DNA of 64,000 bases from Paraflavitalea sp966211765. GTDB taxonomy: Bacteria; Bacteroidota; Bacteroidia; Chitinophagales; Chitinophagaceae. Under the pieces are notes generated by a model, which saw only the letters and a list, made by a program, of their open reading frames with translations, was not told the origin of the DNA and ran no database searches. Every line of letters begins with the position of its first letter. The first letter of the stretch is position 1. The DNA is taken from NCBI GenBank assembly GCA_966211765.1, contig CBIHOV010000039.1, positions 16,986 to 80,985 of the forward strand. Direction: 5' to 3'. The position numbers and the translations under genes are program-made. Positions 24,297 through 34,017 of the stretch are shown in pieces.

Positions 24297-26648
24297 ATGA
24301 AAAAAATGTTATGCTCACTTATCCTTTTATTATCTATCTACACTTTCGCGCAAGACACTTATTATACTTATCATGGTAAAAAGATCCCATTGAAAGCAGA
24401 CAGTAGCGCTGTTTATGTGGAGTTTGATAATCCCGGATCTGCAAAATTGGTTCATCAAAAGCTCACCACAGCAAAACTGGCAGGCGGCAGCAATGTCACT
24501 TCGTTTGGAGGCGGGGGGCTCATGTTTCACAATGCCAGGGAGCAATTTTGGAATAAAGCTGTGTCGAACGAAAAGAACATCTTGTTTGCTTCCCCTGTTC
24601 TCAGAACCGAAAGTTCTTTCATTATTCCCCGCCCGATGATCGTTCTGGAATTAAAGCATAAAAACAACTCCATCAATACTGTGCTGAAAAAGTACGTACT
24701 CAACGATTCCAAATACGAAAGCATCGGTACGGGGATGTACAGGATAACCTATATAAATAGATCCTGGCAGGAGTTATTAAATATATGTAACACAATAGCC
24801 GCAGATAAGAACATGGTAAATTGGTGCGAACCTGATTTCTTTGCAGAAACAAAACCCACTGGTCCTCTTTATCCTTCTCAGTACTACCTGAATAATACAG
24901 GTCAATTCGGAGGCACTGCCGGCATTGACATACGTGCGGAAGGTGCATGGCAAATATCAACGGGATCAGGTACCATCCGTGTGGCCGTAATAGACCAGGG
25001 CATGGATGCCCACGAGGATTATGCAGGTCGTTTGTTGAATGGATATACAGCCGATAACTCGGGGGGAATAGGTGCGCCACAAGGTGAGGGCGATGGTTTA
25101 TATAAGGAACACGGTGTTTCCTGTGCAGGAATCATAGGGGCCACGCATAATAATGGTTTGGGCATCAAAGGGGTCGCGCCAGGTGTATTGTTGCTGCCCG
25201 TTAATATTTTCCCTTACCATTGGAATATTTTGAATCCTGCGGGTGCAGCTTCTACTGCTTCAATTGCGTTAGCTATAGATTGGGCAGTCAATCAGGGGGC
25301 TGCCGATGTATTGAACTGTGCCTGGAAAACGGCTTCCAGTTCTGCAATAGAGACAAGTATCAACAATGCCTTGACCTCAGGTAGAAACAATCGCGGCTGT
25401 GTGGTGGTTTTTAGTTCAGGTAATGGCGGTAATACGGATGTTGGGTTTCCGGCACATATGCCAGGGATAATTACCGTGGGCGCTTGTGATAAAAACGGGG
25501 CGATTTGGGGATATAGCCAAAGAGGGCCCTCAATGGACGTTGTTGCTCCTTCCGGCGACATTCGGATAGGTAGTGTATTTTATGGCGATGTAGTCACCAC
25601 CGATAGAATGGGAACTGCAGGAAGTTCCACGGATAATTACATGACTGATTTTGGTGGTACATCTGCCGCAGTTCCCCAGGTAGCAGGTATTGCAGCGCTC
25701 TTGCTTAGCGTTAATCCCAATTTAACATCGCAACAGGTCACAGCCCTCATACAGAGCACCGCCACCGATATGGGTACTGCAGGGTATGATAATACTTTTG
25801 GATTTGGTAGGGCCAATGCCTGTGCAGCATTGATGGCTACATTCAATATTGCAGGACCTGATTATCTATGCGCTTCAGAATCCTACTCAATATCCGGATT
25901 GCCGACGGGCAGTATCGTTACCTGGGGTGCTTCAGTGCCTGGTGTTATTAGTCTTGCCCCTGCAGGGAATAGTGTTATTGCTACCAAAATTGCAAATGGC
26001 GTCGTAACCCTCACAGCCACTATTGCCAACGTATGTGGCGGAACCACTATATTGAACAAAACAATAAATGTCGGTTTAGCAGAGGTTGTTACGATCTCAG
26101 GCCCTCAATTTATTGTTCGCAATACTACCAACAACGTCTACGAGGCCCTTAATCCCCCTGCTGGCGTTACTCTCAATAGCTGGTCTATTGTACCATCCAC
26201 ACATGGTACCATTACATCCTTAGGTACCGATCGCATTAGATTAAGACCTACCGTGATAGGTACGATTGAAATTAAGCTCAACGGGACAACTTCCTGCGGC
26301 ACCTACACTGTGGGGACCTACCTGGTAGAGGTGGAGCCTCCATCCCTGCTTGGTTTCAATATTTCCCCTAACCCTGCGCAAAATACCGTGACAATAAAAC
26401 TTAATGAAACGGAAAACAGTAAGGTGTCGGGCAAGTCAGTAAAAAAGCCTTCCGGAAAGCAAGCTTCCGCAATAAAAATCATCTCAATCTACGATATAGC
26501 AGGAAAGCTAAAGAACAGGCAAACCATAACCGGTAGTAATGCAATACAAACAGACATCGACGTGTCTTCGCTGTCAACCGGTACATATATCATTGAAATA
26601 TCAGATGGGAAAACTAAGAGCACACAAAAGCTCTTCATCCAAAAATAG
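24297..26648 (+). CDS. Secreted subtilisin-family (S8) serine protease with type IX sorting domain
   Basis: A 783-residue protein with a signal peptide (MKKMLCSLILLLSIYTFAQ). Residues 20-200 form a pro-region. The S8 domain spans about 200-515 with the full triad: Asp233 in VAVIDQGMD, His272 in KEHGVSCAGII and Ser456 in FGGTSAAVPQVAG. VVFSSGNGG provides the oxyanion Asn. After it come an Ig-like or PKD-like stretch and a C-terminal type IX secretion sorting domain (FNISPNPAQNTVTIKL..ISIYDIAGKL..LSTGTYIIEI..KSTQKLFIQK). The enzyme should be exported, cut and anchored on the cell surface or released. It is monocistronic, with a bidirectional hairpin terminator 16 bases after the stop. The substrate is unknown. 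Confidence 0.93.
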   Translation: MKKMLCSLILLLSIYTFAQDTYYTYHGKKIPLKADSSAVYVEFDNPGSAKLVHQKLTTAKLAGGSNVTSFGGGGLMFHNAREQFWNKAVSNEKNILFASPVLRTESSFIIPRPMIVLELKHKNNSINTVLKKYVLNDSKYESIGTGMYRITYINRSWQELLNICNTIAADKNMVNWCEPDFFAETKPTGPLYPSQYYLNNTGQFGGTAGIDIRAEGAWQISTGSGTIRVAVIDQGMDAHEDYAGRLLNGYTADNSGGIGAPQGEGDGLYKEHGVSCAGIIGATHNNGLGIKGVAPGVLLLPVNIFPYHWNILNPAGAASTASIALAIDWAVNQGAADVLNCAWKTASSSAIETSINNALTSGRNNRGCVVVFSSGNGGNTDVGFPAHMPGIITVGACDKNGAIWGYSQRGPSMDVVAPSGDIRIGSVFYGDVVTTDRMGTAGSSTDNYMTDFGGTSAAVPQVAGIAALLLSVNPNLTSQQVTALIQSTATDMGTAGYDNTFGFGRANACAALMATFNIAGPDYLCASESYSISGLPTGSIVTWGASVPGVISLAPAGNSVIATKIANGVVTLTATIANVCGGTTILNKTINVGLAEVVTISGPQFIVRNTTNNVYEALNPPAGVTLNSWSIVPSTHGTITSLGTDRIRLRPTVIGTIEIKLNGTTSCGTYTVGTYLVEVEPPSLLGFNISPNPAQNTVTIKLNETENSKVSGKSVKKPSGKQASAIKIISIYDIAGKLKNRQTITGSNAIQTDIDVSSLSTGTYIIEISDGKTKSTQKLFIQK

Positions 26649-26663
26649 CCCGTACATCATACA

Positions 26664-26705
26664 ATTGAAAGAGGCGCTTCCTAATGGAGAAGCGCCTCTT
26701 TCAAT
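26664..26705. terminator. Bidirectional terminator between two convergent genes
   Basis: ATTGAAAGAGGCGCTTC and GAAGCGCCTCTTTCAAT form a perfect 17-base stem with an 8-base loop. It lies between the stops of the protease gene (+) and the fibronectin-repeat gene (-) and is flanked by A/T on both sides. Confidence 0.9.
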
Positions 26706-26725
26706 ATACAATGCAATACTATTAT

Positions 26726-29700
26726 TTATTCTTTCACAAACCGCTCACTGAATTTTTGCCCTCCCACTGTACCATGCACTACATATATTCCTTGCGTTAA
26801 ACCGGCCACTTGTAATGTAATAACGTTTACACCTTTCACCACATCCCGTTGTTCTTTTTTAACGAGGCGGCCGTTCATATCCAATACCTGTATCGTTATC
26901 CGTTCAGGTTGATTACTATTGACCGACAGGTTCACGTTGGTGGAAACCCTGGTAGGGTACAGATGCCAAGAAGCCTGGCCGGAAGAACGATTCTCCAATT
27001 TGATCACTTTGCTTAGTTCCGACCTTCCATCTTCATCCACCATGCGCAGGCGGTAATAGGCTGCAGGTAACACATTCCTGTCTTCAAAAGTATAGGTCTT
27101 CACCAGGTCGCTGTTACCACTGGCTGCCACCGATCCAATATTTGCATACTGATTGCCATCGGCCGATCTTTCAATGATGAATTGTTTGCTGTTAACTTCT
27201 GCGGCCGTTTTCCAGGTCAATATTGCTTTGTCGCTGGTCAGCGAGCCGGAAAATGACAGCAACCGCACTGGCAACATAAATCCGCTAAAAGAGGCGCGTG
27301 CAGGATTATTGAGCAGGTACAAAGGTCCTGTTACAAACTGGTTGTATTCAAACACAGCGACATGATAGCTCTTTCCGGGCAAAAGATTCGTGATCGTCAC
27401 ATTATCGCCGGATCCGCTATGCACCGCATAATTGCCATTTCCCAGTTGATCACCGCTGCCAAAGAAGGTATTGGCACTGTACGAAACATTATCAGTTGGT
27501 ACTGCATCCACTGCATTGCCCTCTTTTACCAGCACCAGCCTTTTTTGTCCACTACCATTTGTCCAGTTCAGCGTGAGCGCCGTGCCCACACCGGCATTGG
27601 TGAATACAATTGTACCGGCAGGAACTGCAGGAGGCCCAAGGGTAGTGGCCGTACCCACAGCTGTGAGCGATTTGTTGTGGACTGGTCCCGCAAGCCCATT
27701 GTATTCAAACACTGCAAAATGGTAGGTAGTGCCTGGGGTAAGATTCGTCACCGTTACATTACTGGTGGTTCCTTTAAACACACAATAATGTTCTGTCCCA
27801 ATAAGTGTACTGGCTGTTCCAAAGGAGGCATTGTTGCTATACATCTGGAGGTCTTGCGGAGTAATACTTACAGGAGCATCTTTCCGCGCTATCACCATCC
27901 TGCTGGCGCCATTGCCATTTGTCCAGTTCACATTGATACTGTTACTCGCTATTGAGGAAAACTGTACTGTTTTCGCTTGCACCGTTGGCTGGCCGATAGT
28001 AGCCTGACTTCCGAAGGCAAAACTGGTGGTCAGGTACCGCGTATTGGCGCCGCTTCCATCATACTCGAAAATGGCAAAATGATAAACCGTATTTGGTAAC
28101 AGGTTGGTAATAGCTACCTCCGGGAAGATATTATTGTTCAACACAAACTCACCCGGGGCAATTTCCTGGCCACTGCCAAAAACAGTGTTGCCTGTATAGG
28201 TAATCCCTTCCTGTGGCCTGGCCGAAACAGGTGCACCTTGCCTGCCGATCAATATCCTTTTTGTTCCGTTTCCACTGGTCCATTTCACTGTCATTTTATT
28301 GCCTTCAATACCCTGGTAGTTCAGATCGCTGGAGGCTACCGATGGCCTCTCAAGGGTAACCTGGTTTCCTGTAAGCGCGCCGGCTGTAAGGTATACAGGC
28401 GCCGAAGAACCATTGTATTCAAATACCTTAAAATGATACGTGATGCCAGGCTGCAGGTTGGTGATCGTAGCCGTATTACCACTATTATTGTAAACCACAA
28501 AATTGCCTGTACCCAATTGTGCACCTGTTCCAAAACTGGCGTTGCTTGTATAACCGGTGAAGTCTGCCGGCGTTGCATCTACTGCACTGCCAGCCTTGGC
28601 CAGAATAAGCCGGTTGCCACCATTGCCTTTCACCCAGCTCAGTGACAGCGAACTTCCGTTGATGCTTGTAAAGCTGAGTGCCGTACTGTTGGTGGTTGGT
28701 GCACTGATTGTTCCATGGCTACCACTCAAATAAGGGTTGGTAAGATAATAATTACCACCACTGATATTATTGTATTCAAATACAGCAAAATGATAGGTGG
28801 CGCCTGGCACTAAATTGCTTAGGATCACTTCATTGCTTCCGCCATTGTTATAGACCACATATTCTCCGGGCGCTACCTGTTCACCCGAACCAAGCATTGG
28901 ATTGGCAGTATAGTTCGTATTATCCGTCGGTTTGAACGACACGTCTCCCCCCGCGCGGGCGATCACAAGTTTCCTGTTGCCATTGCCCGGCTGCCAGGTC
29001 ATCTTCATTTTGTTGCCCTCAATATTGGTGAACTGCATACTGGTGGCCGCCTGTGTAGGCGCCTGTGAGGTAGAAATAGATGCCGTAGGATAGCCGGTTG
29101 TAATATAAACAGGCTGCGTACTGCCATTGTATTCAAATATCGCCACATGATAAGTGGCGCCACCTGCGAGGCCGGTAACAGTAACACTATTGCCGGTATT
29201 GGAGTAAACCGAATAGCCACCGCCGATGGTTGTGCCGCTACCGAAACCCGAAGAGGCTGAATAGGTTTTGAGGTCCACGGGCAGGCTATTCACCGGGTCA
29301 GTACGGCGCATCACCACCAAACGCCTGGCTCCGTTGCCATTGTTCCATTGGATCGTCACAGAACTTGATTGCAGGTTACTAAAACTAATATCGGAAGCTG
29401 CCTGTGTAGGGGCAGTTACCGTGCTTTGCGAAGCCGTAAGTCCGGTAGCCGTAAGATAAGCAGTACCTGTTCCTGAACCATCAAACTCATATACCGCAAA
29501 ATGATAAGTAGTACCGGGAGTCAATCCCAATACGTTGTAAGAATTGGAAAGGCCGCTCGACAATACAAATTCACCGGGCTTAATTTCCTGTCCTTGTCCA
29601 AAGGTAGTATTGCCTGTATAAGTAATGCCATCCACGGGAACAGCTGTTACGGGCCCGCCTTGTTTGGCGATGATTATTCTACCAGTTCCGTTCCCTCTTT

Positions 29701-30565
29701 GCATGCTGATGCCCAGCCGGTCACCCTCAATGGTGGTAAAGGAAAATGCGGAGGCTGGCACTGTGGGCCTCGGTAAAGTGGTACCGGAAATGCTGGCCGG
29801 GTTCGTAGTAGCATATACATAACCCTGGCTGCCACTGTATTCAAAGATCGAAAAATGATAAGTCGTATTGGGTTTGAGGTTGTCTATCGCAACTGATTCT
29901 CCCACGCCTTCATACACCACATAATTACCATTTCCGATTTGCGATCCCGATCCAAAAGAACCATTGGCAGTATAATTAACAAGGTCTGTAGGGTTTACAT
30001 TTACTGCACTGCCTTCACGGGCAATTACAATGCGGCCACTGCCATTTCCTTTTTTCCAGCCCAGGCTCATCGAGTGCCCAATGATATTGCTCACCGCCGG
30101 CAGAGTAGGTTGAGTAGTAGGGGCCGATAGAGTGGCATAACTGTTACGGGCCGGGTTGGTTAGGAGATATTCTATTGTAGCGCCAGTACCGTTGTATTCA
30201 AATACTGCTACATGATAGGTATTGTTTGCAGTGAGTCCTGTAAGTGTAAAGCTATTGCCCGTGCCATTAAAAACGATAAACTCACCGGGCGCTATTTCAT
30301 TACCGGCGCCCAATGTGGCGTTCGCATTATAGTTAATTCCATTTTGAGGAGTAGCCGTTACCGCTCCATCTTTACGCGCAATCACTATGCGGCTCGTACC
30401 ATTACCTTTTACCCACTGAACAGACATTCTGTCGCCATCAACAGCGGAGAAAGTCACGTTCGTAGCGGGTGTGGTAGGAGGAGCCCATGTCCCGTTGGGA
30501 AGATGTGCTGCCAACTCGCCGCCCATCAGCACAAATAATAAAATTGATGTAATAAATGTTTTCAT
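26726..30565 (-). CDS. Large secreted protein with nine fibronectin-III-like repeats and type IX sorting domain
   Basis: A 1279-residue protein. The start at 30565 is chosen because MKTFITSILLFVLMGG opens a normal signal peptide, whereas the longer frame adds 53 odd residues. Nine repeats of about 110 residues follow, each with the same skeleton: W..GNG..R.(V/I)IA(R/K).G.....P, then Y.AN..FGSG..(I/L)G.G.YVVY, then (V/I)TNL.PGTTYHFAVFEYNG. This resembles a fibronectin-III domain with an insert. After about residue 1085 come LPVRLLSFSGSLTSDKAILTW, a second Fn3-like module, and a C-terminal type IX sorting domain (YPTRVSTNVNLSV..MNGRLVKKE..GIYVVHG). It is probably a long surface adhesin or glycan-binding protein; no catalytic domain is seen. 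The + strand ORFs that overlap it are shadows. Confidence 0.85.
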   Translation of the reverse strand: MKTFITSILLFVLMGGELAAHLPNGTWAPPTTPATNVTFSAVDGDRMSVQWVKGNGTSRIVIARKDGAVTATPQNGINYNANATLGAGNEIAPGEFIVFNGTGNSFTLTGLTANNTYHVAVFEYNGTGATIEYLLTNPARNSYATLSAPTTQPTLPAVSNIIGHSMSLGWKKGNGSGRIVIAREGSAVNVNPTDLVNYTANGSFGSGSQIGNGNYVVYEGVGESVAIDNLKPNTTYHFSIFEYSGSQGYVYATTNPASISGTTLPRPTVPASAFSFTTIEGDRLGISMQRGNGTGRIIIAKQGGPVTAVPVDGITYTGNTTFGQGQEIKPGEFVLSSGLSNSYNVLGLTPGTTYHFAVYEFDGSGTGTAYLTATGLTASQSTVTAPTQAASDISFSNLQSSSVTIQWNNGNGARRLVVMRRTDPVNSLPVDLKTYSASSGFGSGTTIGGGYSVYSNTGNSVTVTGLAGGATYHVAIFEYNGSTQPVYITTGYPTASISTSQAPTQAATSMQFTNIEGNKMKMTWQPGNGNRKLVIARAGGDVSFKPTDNTNYTANPMLGSGEQVAPGEYVVYNNGGSNEVILSNLVPGATYHFAVFEYNNISGGNYYLTNPYLSGSHGTISAPTTNSTALSFTSINGSSLSLSWVKGNGGNRLILAKAGSAVDATPADFTGYTSNASFGTGAQLGTGNFVVYNNSGNTATITNLQPGITYHFKVFEYNGSSAPVYLTAGALTGNQVTLERPSVASSDLNYQGIEGNKMTVKWTSGNGTKRILIGRQGAPVSARPQEGITYTGNTVFGSGQEIAPGEFVLNNNIFPEVAITNLLPNTVYHFAIFEYDGSGANTRYLTTSFAFGSQATIGQPTVQAKTVQFSSIASNSINVNWTNGNGASRMVIARKDAPVSITPQDLQMYSNNASFGTASTLIGTEHYCVFKGTTSNVTVTNLTPGTTYHFAVFEYNGLAGPVHNKSLTAVGTATTLGPPAVPAGTIVFTNAGVGTALTLNWTNGSGQKRLVLVKEGNAVDAVPTDNVSYSANTFFGSGDQLGNGNYAVHSGSGDNVTITNLLPGKSYHVAVFEYNQFVTGPLYLLNNPARASFSGFMLPVRLLSFSGSLTSDKAILTWKTAAEVNSKQFIIERSADGNQYANIGSVAASGNSDLVKTYTFEDRNVLPAAYYRLRMVDEDGRSELSKVIKLENRSSGQASWHLYPTRVSTNVNLSVNSNQPERITIQVLDMNGRLVKKEQRDVVKGVNVITLQVAGLTQGIYVVHGTVGGQKFSERFVKE
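27290..30480 (-). repeat. Nine in-frame coding repeats of about 340 bases
   Basis: The DNA for the fibronectin-III-like modules recurs nine times with recognisable words such as AAAATGATA and TATTCAAA on the + strand. The repeats are diverged at the DNA level, so the array is probably old and stable rather than freshly amplified. Confidence 0.75.
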
Positions 30566-30768
30566 AAAAAAAGCTGTGTTATGGGCGCAAAAGAACTGTA
30601 AAGCAGGAGCCGGGAGAATAGCCTGCTGCATGAATTGGGGGTTTAAAAGAATGATTTGCGAAACCTGTGTAATATCATGAGGCAAAGCATCTAGGTAAGG
30701 TGAGGCCCAATGAGTGCCTGCCACTGCTGAAAATTCTTTAATTAAAGACTTCCTTAAAACTGATCATA

Positions 30769-31188
30769 ATGGTGCGAACACTGATGTGCTGCCTGCTCTC
30801 TTGCCTTCTCTTCGCTTGCCGGTCAGGAAAAGAAATGCCTGATAACAAAAAGGCGACCGTCTCCCTGGCAAGTCTGCGTGATAAATACACGGTGACCGGC
30901 ATTGATTCCCTCAGCAATGTTTTCGTAGTCTATGCGAAGAAAGATTCAGTTGTATATAAAATTGTATCCCTAAAAGATACCGTACCCTGTAATCGTATAA
31001 GCGTTGGACAAGAATACCCTTTTCAATTGTTATCCATTGTCCCCAAAGAATTCAAAGGGATCAATATTTCCCCGGATGTTATCCCGCATCTCAGTGCCAT
31101 AGACTTTCATGGTGTAAGCATTCCATTCGAAGGGAACACTCATAGGGATGTATTTGTCGTGGTCAATCTGAAGGGGCTTTGTTATTGA
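30769..31188 (+). CDS. Small hypothetical lipoprotein
   Basis: A 139-residue protein with a short hydrophobic start MVRTLMCCLLSCLLFACRSG, whose lipobox LLFAC puts the lipidated Cys at residue 17. The mature part has a beta-rich character (YTVTGIDSLSNVFVVYAKKD, VYKIVSLKDT) and no domain I recognise. It lies 119 bases upstream of the molybdoenzyme start and divergent from the fibronectin-repeat gene, so it could lead a short operon. Function unknown. Confidence 0.7.
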   Translation: MVRTLMCCLLSCLLFACRSGKEMPDNKKATVSLASLRDKYTVTGIDSLSNVFVVYAKKDSVVYKIVSLKDTVPCNRISVGQEYPFQLLSIVPKEFKGINISPDVIPHLSAIDFHGVSIPFEGNTHRDVFVVVNLKGLCY

Positions 31189-31307
31189 AGCATGCGGTAT
31201 TATTGATTCCCAGTTTTCTCTTGTACATCTCACCGTTTCCCTTGCTCATATCCGCTTCAGTCCCTGCAATCTCAAAAAATGGGGTTAATTTTATACAAAC
31301 CACCCAC

Positions 31308-32000
31308 ATGGAAGAATCAGACAAGCTGAAAAGAGTAGTGGAAGCGCGCATGAAGCTCAAAGCCCGCTTTGAAGACAAGATCCAGTCCACACCTTCCGTG
31401 GCCGACAACAAACCACTCGGCTCCGGCAATCCCAATCGCCATGGTATGCCGGTAGTGCCCGTCGGGCAGATCCTGACCAAAAAATGGCCTGTCCTCGATC
31501 TGGGCCTGCAACCTGAAATTGCCTTGAGCGAATGGCGACTCATTCTCGATGGCGAAGTTGATCATCCCGTCGAACTCACCTGGGATGATTTTATGGCCCT
31601 GCCACAAACCGACGATACCTCCGACTTCCACTGTGTTACCACCTGGTCCAAACTTGACATGAACTGGCGCGGCGTTCGCCTGCTCGATCTCGCGGCCCTC
31701 GTGATGCCCAAAGAAACCGCCACCCATATATTATGTTATGGGTATGATGATTACACCACCAATGTTTCCCTCGAAGAAGCACTTAAGCCCGATGTACTCC
31801 TGGCCCATACTATAGAAGGTAAACCCTTACCCAAAGAACATGGTGGCCCTGTGCGCATGATCACTCCCCAGCTATACGCCTGGAAAGGCTCCAAATGGAT
31901 AAACCGCATCCAATTCCTGCCACACAATGTATTAGGCTTTTGGGAAGAGCGTGGCTATTCCAGTACTGCTTATCCCTGGAGAAATGACCGTTATAGTTAA
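31308..32000 (+). CDS. Sulfite-oxidase-fold molybdopterin oxidoreductase
   Basis: A 230-residue protein with no signal peptide or Tat motif from ATG 31308; a longer frame from 31179 overlaps the upstream gene and is rejected. The fold is the sulfite oxidase molybdopterin domain: GLQPEIALSEWRLILDGEV, TWDDFMALPQ, and the molybdenum ligand Cys109 in FHCVTTWS. Then come WRGVRLLDL, CYGYDDYTTNVSLEEAL, the HGGPVRMITPQLY motif and WINRIQFL. Proteins of this short kind lack the haem and dimerisation domains of true sulfite oxidases. They are related to MsrP/YedY but seem cytoplasmic here. A ferredoxin-reductase-like gene lies 1.2 kb downstream on the same strand, with a kinase between, and could supply electrons. 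The substrate is not known. Confidence 0.87.
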   Translation: MEESDKLKRVVEARMKLKARFEDKIQSTPSVADNKPLGSGNPNRHGMPVVPVGQILTKKWPVLDLGLQPEIALSEWRLILDGEVDHPVELTWDDFMALPQTDDTSDFHCVTTWSKLDMNWRGVRLLDLAALVMPKETATHILCYGYDDYTTNVSLEEALKPDVLLAHTIEGKPLPKEHGGPVRMITPQLYAWKGSKWINRIQFLPHNVLGFWEERGYSSTAYPWRNDRYS

Positions 32001-32299
32001 AACATTGGCTTTGGAAAAATTGACGAAGATCATGTAATGGGCGCTTTTCGTACCCCTGTTAGCTTCAGACAGCCAGGATTGCATCACCATTGTGTAAAAT
32101 CCGTGGTTCTACGTTTGTATGTATTGCATTAACCACTTATATTAGTGTTATAATTCTTCGGCCTGCATTAGTACCACCTTCCTTTTATCCCATCCTTCCT
32201 ACGAAAATTAACATTGCTGCATACCCATTTCTGTATTGGCTTCAATAGCCTGATTGCCCTGTTAGCACAAGGAGAAGGTTTATTAGCTATTAAACACCT

Positions 32300-33148
32300 A
32301 TGCCTGTCAACGACATCATCAATGTATTGCTAGCTGCTGCACTGTTTGTGATAAGTGCCGCAGGCAGTATTGTCTTGCTAATAAAATACGTTAGAAGATC
32401 CCGCAAAACACCCGCGCACAATCAGCAAATAGCCGACAATGAGATGGAAGCCCAACTTCTCAAAACCCAGCTTGAATTACAGGAACAAACCCTCCAGCAC
32501 ATCAGCCAGGAAATTCATGATAATATAGGCCAGGCCCTCACTTTTGTGAAGCTCAACATCAATACCATCGACCTCTATAAAATGGAGGAAACGCAAGACA
32601 AGCTCACTGAATCCAAAGAGCTCATTACGAAAGCCATTCAGGACCTGCGGAATGTGGCCAAAACCATCAACACCGATTTTATCAAAGAGGCCGGCCTTGC
32701 AGCCTGTATAGAATACCAGCTTCATTTTCTGGAAAAAACAGGCTTGTATACCACCAGGTTCCAAATGTCCGAATCATGGTGCAAGAGCCTGCCCGAAACC
32801 GAACTGGTATTATTCCGGGTGGTGCAGGAATTGCTGAACAATATCGTAAAGCATGCCGAAGCCACTATCATCGAGGTTAAACTCGAATGCTTTTCCGGCA
32901 AGCTGTTGATCACCGTGGGCGATAACGGAAAAGGTTTCCTCCCTTCCGAACAAGTATTGACCGATGGAGAAAAAGGACTCGGGCTCGGCAACATGAACAG
33001 GCGCATCGCCATTATTCAGGGCAAAATTCTCATAGACAGTACACCCGGAAGCGGTACCACCGTACTGATCGAGGCGCCACAAAAAAGCTTCAATAGCCAC
33101 AATCCAGCTAACAAAAGCAGTGATATATACAACTTTTCCCCTGCCTGA
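32300..33148 (+). CDS. Membrane sensor histidine kinase (HisKA_3 type), orphan
   Basis: A 282-residue protein with one transmembrane segment (about residues 8-29), a linker coiled coil (EAQLLKTQLELQEQTLQHIS) and the phosphoacceptor motif QEIHDNIGQAL with His73. A HATPase domain follows (QELLNNIVKHAEA, VGDNGKGF, GLGLGNMNRRIAIIQGKI). This is the NarX/DegS-type class that normally phosphorylates LuxR-type regulators. No sensor domain longer than a few residues lies outside the membrane, so it likely senses the membrane or an internal cue. No response regulator is adjacent, so the partner must be elsewhere. The roughly 300 bases before it show no gene. Confidence 0.88.
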   Translation: MPVNDIINVLLAAALFVISAAGSIVLLIKYVRRSRKTPAHNQQIADNEMEAQLLKTQLELQEQTLQHISQEIHDNIGQALTFVKLNINTIDLYKMEETQDKLTESKELITKAIQDLRNVAKTINTDFIKEAGLAACIEYQLHFLEKTGLYTTRFQMSESWCKSLPETELVLFRVVQELLNNIVKHAEATIIEVKLECFSGKLLITVGDNGKGFLPSEQVLTDGEKGLGLGNMNRRIAIIQGKILIDSTPGSGTTVLIEAPQKSFNSHNPANKSSDIYNFSPA

Positions 33149-33154
33149 GCCCGC

Positions 33155-33162
33155 TATCTTTG
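33155..33162 (+). promoter_or_regulatory. -7 promoter box upstream of ferredoxin-reductase-like gene
   Basis: TATCTTTG is a perfect TAnnTTTG match, 46 bases before the ATG at 33208 and directly after the histidine kinase stop. A TTTT run at about 33134 is the nearest thing to the -33 TTTG. It suggests this gene has its own promoter. Confidence 0.5.
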
Positions 33163-33207
33163 TAGCATATTAATTAAGGCCTTTTACTATTCCTTAAATT
33201 TACCCAT

Positions 33208-33885
33208 ATGGCAGCAGAAGAACACATCGTGGAGATCCTGGCAGCTGAATTTGTAACCCACAACGTTCGTCGTTTTACCCTGGAGAAACCTGCAGGATAT
33301 AAGTTTGAGCCAGGCCAGGCCACTGAGCTCTGCATCAACAAGCCCGACTGGATAAATGAGCGCCGTCCTTTTACCTTTACCAGTTTGAATGAGTGGCCCC
33401 ACCTTGAGTTTACCATCAAGATCTATACCGACCACAACGGCGTCACCAATGAACTGGGTAAACTTCAGCCGGGCGATGAAGTGATATTGCACGATGTATG
33501 GGGTACTATCCATTACAAGGGGCCCGGCACCTTTATAGCCGGTGGTGCAGGCATTACCCCCTTTATTGCTATTCTGCGTCAACTGCACCATTCAAACCAG
33601 CTCAATAACAGCCAGCTCATCTTCTCCAACCGCACTGAAAAAGACATCATTTTGCGCGACGAGTTTACCGCCATGCTCGGCAGCCGGTTTATCAATACGC
33701 TCACACAGGAAAAGACCACCCGGCACGACAACCGGAAAATTGATGCCGCTTACCTGCAGGAAGTAGTGAAAGATTTCAACCAATATTTTTACATCTGTGG
33801 ACCCGATGCTATGGTAGATGGACTGGAAGCCACCCTGCTGGCTTTGGGCGCGCCGAAAGATAAAGTGGTGAGGGAGCAGTTTTAA
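33208..33885 (+). CDS. Ferredoxin/flavodoxin reductase-like FAD oxidoreductase
   Basis: A 225-residue cytoplasmic protein of the ferredoxin-NADP reductase group. The FAD domain has RRPFTFTSLNEW, which matches the flavin-binding RxxS/T pattern, and the NAD(P) domain has FIAGGAGITPFIAILRQL, then IFSNRTEKD and FYICGPDAMVDGL. No 2Fe-2S domain is fused, so it passes electrons between NAD(P)H and a separate partner. It follows the histidine kinase by 59 bases, and the molybdoenzyme lies just upstream of the kinase. It might be the reductase for that molybdoenzyme, which is inference from position. The start at 33208 gives the normal family N-terminus. Confidence 0.88.
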   Translation: MAAEEHIVEILAAEFVTHNVRRFTLEKPAGYKFEPGQATELCINKPDWINERRPFTFTSLNEWPHLEFTIKIYTDHNGVTNELGKLQPGDEVILHDVWGTIHYKGPGTFIAGGAGITPFIAILRQLHHSNQLNNSQLIFSNRTEKDIILRDEFTAMLGSRFINTLTQEKTTRHDNRKIDAAYLQEVVKDFNQYFYICGPDAMVDGLEATLLALGAPKDKVVREQF

Positions 33886-34017
33886 GAGGTTAAGCAATGT
33901 AAATAGATCAATTTCAATTATTTAACTAATACATTGATTGTCTGTTTAATTGTGACAAATATCAATAGATTTGGTCAATTTTTCGAAGCTAGGTAGTAAG
34001 GCGTAAACTATTCTAAG

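Noticed and set aside
27362..27955. Open frames on the + strand inside the fibronectin-repeat gene
   Set aside because: They recur with the same period as the coding repeats, so they are shadows of the repeats.
27290..30480. Regularly spaced repeats that might look like a CRISPR array
   Set aside because: Units are about 340 bases, in-frame and diverged, and encode a protein domain.
30566..30724. N-terminal extension of the fibronectin-repeat protein
   Set aside because: The extra 53 residues precede a normal signal peptide and show no coding character.
31179..31307. Earlier start for the molybdoenzyme
   Set aside because: It overlaps the upstream lipoprotein gene and gives an N-terminus that does not fit the family.
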